DNA of 64,000 nt. Source: Apostichopus japonicus (taxonomy: Eukaryota > Echinodermata > Holothuroidea > Aspidochirotida > Stichopodidae). The number at the start of each line of letters is the position of its first letter. Positions within the stretch are counted from its first letter, which is position 1. Below the pieces are notes generated by a model. That model did not search any database. It was given only the letters and a program-made list of their open reading frames with translations, and was not told the origin of the DNA. Shown one piece after another: positions 58,707 through 64,000 of this stretch. Both the position numbers and the translations under genes were made by a program. The stretch is from NCBI RefSeq assembly GCF_037975245.1, contig NC_092567.1, positions 5,836,214 to 5,900,213 on the forward strand, written 5' to 3'.

Positions 58707-58983
58707 CAAAGTGGCTATTCTTACGACTAGTTGTAAGAATAGTTTCCGACTACGCATGGGCAGTTGCTATTTTTATGATTAGGAGTACTAATTTTACGAC
58801 GAGGAGTAACAATAACTTCCGGTTAGGGTTAGGATTGAGGTTTAGGGTTATGTTTAGGGTTAGGGTTACCCCTACTACATGCGCAGTTGCTTTATTTACT
58901 TTACTGCACTTGAATTTGCCTTTGTCGTAAGAATAGTTTATAAATAATTGTTACGACTAGTAGTCGTAAGAATAGCCACGGCC
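58707..58983. mobile_element. MITE with 9-bp TSD and telomere-like interior
   Basis: Inverted ends GTGGCTATTCTTACGACTA (58711 on, and the reverse complement ending at 58979). The flanks carry perfect 9-bp direct repeats TATACAGTA at 58698-58706 and 58984-58992. The central part (about 58820-58870) holds several TTAGGG and TTTAGGGTTA-type units. The duplicated inner TACGACTAGT/GTCGTAAGAATAG words give nested inverted repeats. 277 bp, non-coding. Confidence 0.88.
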
Positions 58984-59180
58984 TATACAGTATCCTCATG
59001 ACAAGCATTCACAAACAGTGATGATGATGACTCAGTAATACAACTTACTGCTATTTTGTGATAGGATAAGTATGATAAGGTTAGCATACGCTAGGTCCAT
59101 TGGAAAAATAATGAATGATAGGCCTAGTTACAAAGCCTAGGCTCATCAAATCATGTATGTTACAAATACAATAGCATAGA

Positions 59181-59384
59181 CACTGCAAAGTTCGAACACC
59201 TAAGCCTTAAAATACCCCAAAAACTATCTTCATTTTATTGACAGATATGTACGTACATACTTGCGCACGGGTCATTTTGGAGAGGAAATAACTGTAGCTT
59301 CCTAGTTTTTAGTGATATTGGCTTTCGCTTGTAGGTTATCATGGTGAAATTGTGTATTTCTTAGGGGTGTCCGAACTTTGCAGT
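59181..59384. mobile_element. MITE with CACTGCGAAGTTCGGACAC-type ends (copy 2)
   Basis: Inverted relative to the copy at 8783-8988. Ends are CACTGCAAAGTTCGAACACC and (minus strand) AACTGCAAAGTTCGGACACC. The interior matches over its length (TTTTGGAGAGGAAATAACTG corresponds to the 8.9-kb TTTTCTCTCCAAAATAACCT region in the other orientation). Confidence 0.8.
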
Positions 59385-59490
59385 TTTCTGTACTTCGCAA
59401 TACTGACAGTTACCTAGGACAATACCCTGTAGTACTACTATGTACTAGTATTACCCTATACAGTTTTAGCCTAGCTTAGCAAATCATTAC

Positions 59491-59776
59491 CTTTTTGTGT
59501 GATCCTGAAGCAAATGTTCTGCGAAATCTGCGTTGCTAACAGAAGTCAAATCGTGGACATGTTTGTAGAGCTCTTTCTCCATTTGCCAGTTTACGTAGGA
59601 ACGTAGAAGATAGATCTTCGTGGCATCTCTTCGTCGCTGTTGTTCCTTTGCACTGCTGTTTTGTCAGGTCCATGCAACAATGGCTTTCCTCCACTTGAAC
59701 CTACGCTCGTTCCAGGATAAGGTCGTTTTCTTTCGCCCGATTCTCCTTGCCCTGATCCCTTTTCCATGATTGTCAC
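59491..59776 (-). CDS. Candidate exon(s), unknown protein, possible frameshift
   Basis: The minus strand opens with Met (59767 or 59776) and reads EKGSGQGESGERKRPYPGTS and SSGGKPLLHGPDKTA. In a second frame it then reads EQQRRRDATKIYLLRSYVNW, QMEKELYKHVHDLTSV and NADFAEHLLQDHTKR, ending at a consensus donor (AAAAAG|gtaatg, intron from 59490). The second frame is strongly protein-like (R..RDATKIYL...Y..W, then ADFAEHLL) and resembles N-terminal regions of large uncharacterised invertebrate families linked to transposon-derived genes. The two frames overlap and would need a one-base indel to join, so this is either a broken gene or a first exon in one frame only. The CACGTG E-box at 59996 lies upstream. 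Confidence 0.4.
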
Positions 59777-60537
59777 TATACTCTAGTCTAATCGAATGTA
59801 TTTGTACGAAAATCGTACAGTATTCTTTACTCAAAAGGCACACAAACAACAAACTATCGCGTACGAAAATCCTTTGCGGTAAACAGCACAATAATCTGAA
59901 ATGCTGTGTTATAACATTATGTGTGCATGGGTACGGGCTTGTTACGCATACGCTTGCCTGTGCTATTCACTGATCTAAATTTGCCACCGAGGTCACGTGA
60001 GTTTTCGGGGTCCCATTAAACCTCGCTGAAACCTCGAAAATGCCAGCGCCCTCTAAAAAAAGTCTACGAGCGATATCGCCTTTAACTTGTTCTTTATTGT
60101 AATGAGGCTTTGACGCCCAGTTGCGTTCTATATCGGACGATTATCGGTTACATTTTGCTGTTTGTAGTGTATATATAAGAATGCAAGCCGACGATCATTG
60201 ATGGCCATTAGCCACCAGGAAGAAATTGTTACAGAGAACCGTCTATATTGACCACAACACCGACTATGGACGGTGAGGCACTTGAGTAATGAACATGTAT
60301 GGACTATGAATGGGGTGATGGACAAAGGTAATAGAGATACAGAAGGTGAATACGGGAGCATGGCAGACAGAATAAATGAAAGAGGATGCACAATTCATTA
60401 TGATTATTGTACCATCTCAACTCATCTGACATGTATTACTTTTTTCATAGATTGAATATTTTCCCAGTAATTGAGGAATTGCAAGTAGTGTATAGACCAC
60501 AACCGGGGCACAAGGGGGACCCGATATAGGACGTCAA

Positions 60538-60738
60538 GTGGGACCGGAACTAGGGCAAAATGGACAGTGGGGACCGGAACTAGGGCAAAATGGACATTGG
60601 GGACCCAGACCGGGGCAAAATGGACAGTGGGGACCCCAACCGGGGCATAATCGACAAGGGGGACCCGAACTAGGGCAAAATGGACATTGGGGACCGGAAC
60701 TAGGGCAAAATGGACAGTGGGGACCCGAACTAGGGCAT
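60538..60738 (+). repeat. 30-bp minisatellite, about 6.7 units
   Basis: Units of 30 bp based on GGACCGGAACTAGGGCAAAA then TGGACAGTGG. The period is a multiple of three, so the plus frame gives a 10-residue repeat GPELGQNGQW through all units. There is a Met in phase at 60538 and the frame stays open to 60831 (97 aa). Collagen-like or secreted-protein repeats can look like this, but there is no signal peptide or splice context, so the peptide is probably incidental. Confidence 0.9.
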
Positions 60739-60839
60739 TTCTGGAAAATGAGAACAAAAGCGATGTGTTGTACAGTTTTGTTTTTTATTCGAGTGCATCA
60801 TTTCTTCACATCAAACAAGAAAATATATTGAACAAAAGG

Positions 60840-61590
60840 ATAAGTCAATAGTGGCTTTAGTGACAATAACAATAGCGACTCGTCCGTTAGGTAGGATATC
60901 GATTTCTGTTTGAGGCAAACAATTACTAACCCCTAAGATCATCGTCCGTTAGCTATTTTCGCGCTCAGTACACAATGAAACTCAATGTTCTCCTTTGGGG
61001 TCTTAACCTTTCCTTTAGGATATATTTTGTGTGGTACAGTAATGTAGCGGGGGGACGAATTTTCCACACAAAAAAATAGTACACAATTATATACAAACAC
61101 ACTAGCTACATATGAGAAAAACACTGTATTGAATATTGAAAGGTATCCAACATCAGCACGACACTTTTCTAAACTCGTTAAAGTCAAAATAGATTTACCT
61201 AAAAGTTTCACTTGATCTGATACTAAAAAACGTTTGCACCGAACAGTTCATGAAACGTCACTTTGTAAATAATAAAATTAAAACAGATAAAAGATGCATC
61301 GCTAAACACATTTCATATAAAATGTATGTCAATTTAAGAAAACACTTCATTTAAAATAAATAAACACATAAAATCATGCATGATTATGTTTAGAACAACA
61401 ACTTGGTAAGCACATGAAATAGTGAACATTGAAATGATCAATCGTTAAAGGTATGGATTGATAAAATAATATACATCTTGGTCATTACGGTGAACGTCAT
61501 CGGTAAACCTTCCAACGATATCCGCCATACGTTGTCCACGGTTGTTATTTCTTTCTTCAGATCGATCGTATAGTCACCCACGTCTCTCTG
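60840..61590. other. No confident gene; possible tail of the zinc-finger ORF
   Basis: On the minus strand at about 61565-61445 a different frame reads DRSEERNNNRGQRMADIVGR then FTDDVHRNDQDVYYFINPYL and a stop. Its composition resembles a real C-terminus and might belong to the ORF at 61596-62084 after a frame shift or a short intron. This is not demonstrable here. Confidence 0.3.
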
Positions 61591-61595
61591 ACAAC

Positions 61596-62084
61596 TTACA
61601 CATCGTTGTCATTGTCCTCCTCATCATCACTTTCGTATTTGTTCTTCAGTCCATGATGTAATATCTTAGACATTTCCTTATTGAGTTCGAGCAAGTGCAT
61701 CCAAGTCTCCACAGCATCATACGTGCGTTCACCATCCCCGTCATCGTGATCGTCACCACCATTATCATCACTGCTACTACTGCCAGTACCGTCTGATGTT
61801 TCAATCGGCTCATCCGAACTATTTTGTTCATTACTTCCCTCAGTATCCACCAGGTCATCGTCCTCTTCACTGCGGTCATCGGTCGAATCACTTTCACGAT
61901 GTTTGCATTTCACGCCGACACGACGCGTATTCACATAACGATCTCTATTACCATTCACACTGTCATCCTCGCTTTTAGTTACCATCGCCGCCTTTTGATT
62001 ACTAGGGTGAATGATGGATTCGTGTCGACGAAGATTGAACTGACGGTTAAATCCTTTATTGCATATTTTACAACGAAATCTCAT
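61596..62084 (-). CDS. Single C2H2 zinc-finger acidic protein
   Basis: An intact 162-aa frame starting MRFRCKICNKGF. Residues 5-26 form one C2H2 finger, C-x2-C-x12-H-x4-H (C5, C8, H21, H26). Residues ~45-75 are basic and polar, ~66-120 are a long acidic Ser/Asp/Glu/Gly stretch (SSSSDDNGGDDHDDGDG), and a helical-looking segment follows (AVETWMHLLELNKEMSKILH) before a final acidic run. The finger suggests nucleic-acid binding in the nucleus. The 142-bp tandem array begins 87 bp upstream of the ATG on the coding strand side. Codon use is less AT-biased than the surroundings. It may be a gene of a mobile element, but no partner gene is visible. Not assigned to a family. Confidence 0.6.
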   Translation of the reverse strand: MRFRCKICNKGFNRQFNLRRHESIIHPSNQKAAMVTKSEDDSVNGNRDRYVNTRRVGVKCKHRESDSTDDRSEEDDDLVDTEGSNEQNSSDEPIETSDGTGSSSSDDNGGDDHDDGDGERTYDAVETWMHLLELNKEMSKILHHGLKNKYESDDEEDNDNDV

Positions 62085-62170
62085 CTTGAGGGTGTGTACT
62101 CTTTTGTGTCATTCGACGCAATGAGAGCTATTAAACAAAAATGTGAATGATATACTTTTTGAATATATCA

Positions 62171-62690
62171 ATATGAGCACATGCTCAATTGCTCATCTAA
62201 ACGACTCTCTTTTGCTCACGATGTGCTCTTTTGCTCTTTGAGTCACTCCTTTTATGCTCGCGTGCTCATCACATGAACCACATCATGCGTTTTTGTTTTG
62301 TTGCTAATTCTAATATGAGCACATGCTCAATTGCTCATCTAAACGACTCTTTTTTGCTCACGGTGTGCTCTTTTGCTCTTTGAGTCACTCCTTTTATGCT
62401 CGCGCGCTCATCACATGAACCACATCATGCGTTTATGTTTTGCTGCTAATTCTAATATGAGCACATGCTCAATTGCTCATCTAAACGACTCTTTTTTGCT
62501 CACGGTGTGCTCTTTTGCTCTTTGAGTCACTCATTTTGTACTCGCGTGCTCATCACATGAACCACATCACGCGTTTTTGTTTTGTTGCTAATTCTAATAT
62601 GAGCACATGCTCAATTGCTCATCTAAACGACTCTTTTTTTCTCACGGTGTGCTCTTCGAGTCACTCATTTTGTGCTCATATTTAAAAAAT
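62171..62690 (-). repeat. 142-bp tandem array, about 3.7 units
   Basis: Units begin ATATGAGCACATGCTCAATT at 62171, 62313, 62455 and 62597, exact 142-bp steps, with very few substitutions, so the array is recent. Each unit is packed with GAGCAC/GTGCTC and TGAGC/GCTCA words in both orientations. It sits directly upstream of the minus-strand zinc-finger ORF. Confidence 0.95.
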
Positions 62691-62699
62691 GATATAATC

Positions 62700-63270
62700 C
62701 ACGGTAAAGGTTCCAGTGAAAATAATATCGTATAAATCCACGGAACTTGCTTCGAAGGTCCGACAAAGGGAAGAGAGAAAGTATCCCGGTAAATGAATCC
62801 GATTGGTCTATGTGTATCAAGTTTTATGTCGTGTACGTGGCACAGGCAAAAGATCCTCAGGTATGGGACCAATCAAGCCTGCTCGTGCAATGTATCAGCC
62901 AAAAACGCATCGACTTGGTTACTTTTCAGCCATGACGCACTTTTCCCGATCAAAATTTGGCACAAAGTGAGACTGTCCTACCTAACCACTGTTTGTATAC
63001 CCCCAATACTTTAGCAAGTTCTAATGGAGCACCTTCCTCCCCGAAGACTATTTGACCTTCTGCCCCCTTTACCCCTCTTTGAAAACGATCGATCGGGACC
63101 ATTGTCTGCCACCAGCCTAAGATTCCAACACACACAATGAGGCATTATCGATACTTGGGTGAGACTTGGCATGTATAATGTGCACATATACGCAGTGTAT
63201 ATAGTGTATTTGTATAACACTGTGTGAGCTATAGGCACAACGTATGAGACCATCGTAACCCATGTTTGGA
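62700..63270. other. No gene recognised
   Basis: Short frames on both strands without recognisable domains. Tandem TATA-rich words near 63175-63215. Confidence 0.4.
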
Positions 63271-63277
63271 TCATCCT

Positions 63278-63501
63278 TATTTTGGATAACTGGCTCGCTT
63301 CTCGGCCTTTTGGCTAAGATCATATGTAGTATCTGTTCTTTTCGGGAATGGTGATGCACACCTGACGATGATCACACGGTCACAGTCCCGATGCAAGGGG
63401 ACTGGGGTTAGAAGCGGATCAGTCGTTCAGTAGTTTGGTTTTCGTGCCCAGGTTCTTTCCTGAGCGACTTTTTCTTAAAAAGTATTTTGGATAACTGGCT
63501 C
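63278..63501 (+). mobile_element. U2 snRNA-headed retroposon (SINE) with 19-bp TSD
   Basis: The first ~44 nt (63295-63340) match the 5' end of U2 snRNA almost exactly: CGCTTCTCGGCCTTTTGGCT, then AAGATCA, TGTAGTATCTGTTCTT, including the branch-point-recognition GTAGTA. The following ~140 nt do not match U2: no Sm site or U2 stem-loops III/IV where expected. Instead there is an unrelated body with a CGGGA...TCCCG stem and a final ACTTTTT/AAAAAGT stem. The whole 186-bp unit (63297-63482) is bracketed by perfect 19-bp direct repeats TATTTTGGATAACTGGCTC at 63278-63296 and 63483-63501. snRNA-headed SINEs have been described as a class, and this fits that plan. It is not a functional U2 gene. Confidence 0.85.
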
Positions 63502-64000
63502 TTATTAGCCAGGTAAGTTTTCTTTTCTAACCGCAAAGTTTTGGTTTTCACTCGTTTCCCCTTGAAACATTAGTTTGTCTGTAACTTGCTATTCCCCGGA
63601 AAAGTCAACACTAACGAGATTTTTCTTTCCTAGAGTTTTCTCAGTACTACGATAGGGCGAGCATACTTTTTTGGATGTCTAAATAACGATGGTAAAATGG
63701 AACTAAGATCACCGTTAGGTCTACAATAAATTTACATTTTACTTGAGTCGTATGGTAAAATGGACCTCAAAACACCTTTTTGTGTACAATAAAGATTGTG
63801 CTTGATGATATACACACATCGTACATTTGGATATGGTATTTTTATACGGTCCTAAGTTTAAAATAACGTAGACTATATAAAGATCTATGTATTTGGGTAA
63901 ATATATATATATATATACAGGCCTATGTTGTAAAGTATCGGAGCCTTTACATGATAGAAGAATATATAACTGAACTAGCCTAAATGTATTAAATTAACCA
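63502..64000. other. AT-rich end of window, short duplication
   Basis: A ~70-bp unit containing ATGGTAAAATGGA and ACAATAAA occurs twice (about 63688-63730 and 63751-63792). A short (TA)n run lies at about 63901-63917. No gene seen. Confidence 0.5.

Noticed and set aside
58820-58870. Chromosome end or ancient telomere fusion
   Set aside because: The TTAGGG units lie inside a short element with inverted ends and a 9-bp duplication, which explains them without a fusion.
62171-62690. CRISPR-like array
   Set aside because: Units are 142-bp head-to-tail copies without unique spacers, and the window is eukaryotic.
63295-63340. A functional U2 snRNA gene
   Set aside because: Only the first ~44 nt match U2. 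The Sm site and 3' stem-loops are absent and the unit is bracketed by 19-bp direct repeats, so it is a retroposon.

Overview
The window is eukaryotic, AT-rich and intron-rich, and most likely comes from an echinoderm or a close invertebrate deuterostome. The evidence is two NACHT NTPase genes of the NLR type, a decayed immunoglobulin exon in front of a transmembrane exon, Penelope-like retroelement remnants, many short DNA transposons with clean target-site duplications, abundant satellites, and a large excess of the palindromic octamer TAGGCCTA. Species assignment is inference.

Layout. 0-19 kb is nearly gene-free. It holds a hAT-type MITE with its 8-bp duplication (0.5 kb), a Penelope-like 3' end (4.3-4.8 kb), tandem repeats rich in the nuclear-receptor-type site TGACCTTTGACC (4.9-6.6 kb), a GGATGGATA-type satellite (6.8-7.9 kb), one candidate minus-strand exon (8.2 kb), a MITE (8.8 kb), a 3.6-kb DNA transposon with ~270-bp terminal inverted repeats and a nested Penelope RT remnant (10.56-14.14 kb), and further repeats and satellites (14.2-18.9 kb).

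19-39 kb is the main gene, on the plus strand. A broken Ig exon (19.07-19.35 kb) is followed by 15 exons whose phases all agree: transmembrane helix, juxtamembrane segments, a 1.48-kb NACHT exon, two leucine-rich modules with the same exon architecture, and a short tail ending at a stop at 38930 with AATAAA at 38993. The joined frame from the transmembrane exon is 889 codons. Its introns carry seven copies of GTAACGGAGGGACA, a non-LTR retrotransposon fragment, a 45-bp repeat with CCAAT, AP-1 and GC-box-like sites, a Penelope 3' end with a hammerhead-ribozyme-like core, and several palindromes.

39-48 kb is intronless, gene-poor and repetitive. 48.69-50.83 kb carries a second, compact three-exon NACHT gene, predicted at 514 aa, with no visible transmembrane segment or leucine-rich modules. 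50.9-60 kb is transposon-rich: a Penelope GIY-YIG remnant, a hAT MITE, a MITE containing telomere-like repeats, a second copy of the 8.8-kb MITE, and a candidate minus-strand exon. 60.5-62.7 kb holds a 30-bp minisatellite, a single-finger C2H2 acidic-protein ORF and a 142-bp tandem array directly upstream of that ORF. 63.28-63.50 kb holds a U2 snRNA-headed retroposon between perfect 19-bp direct repeats.

The two NACHT genes probably act in intracellular sensing or signalling. One has the parts of a membrane-anchored receptor whose Ig ectodomain is dead in this allele. The other looks cytosolic and stripped down. All exon joins were deduced by eye from splice sites, phase and homology between the two genes, and transcript data would settle them.
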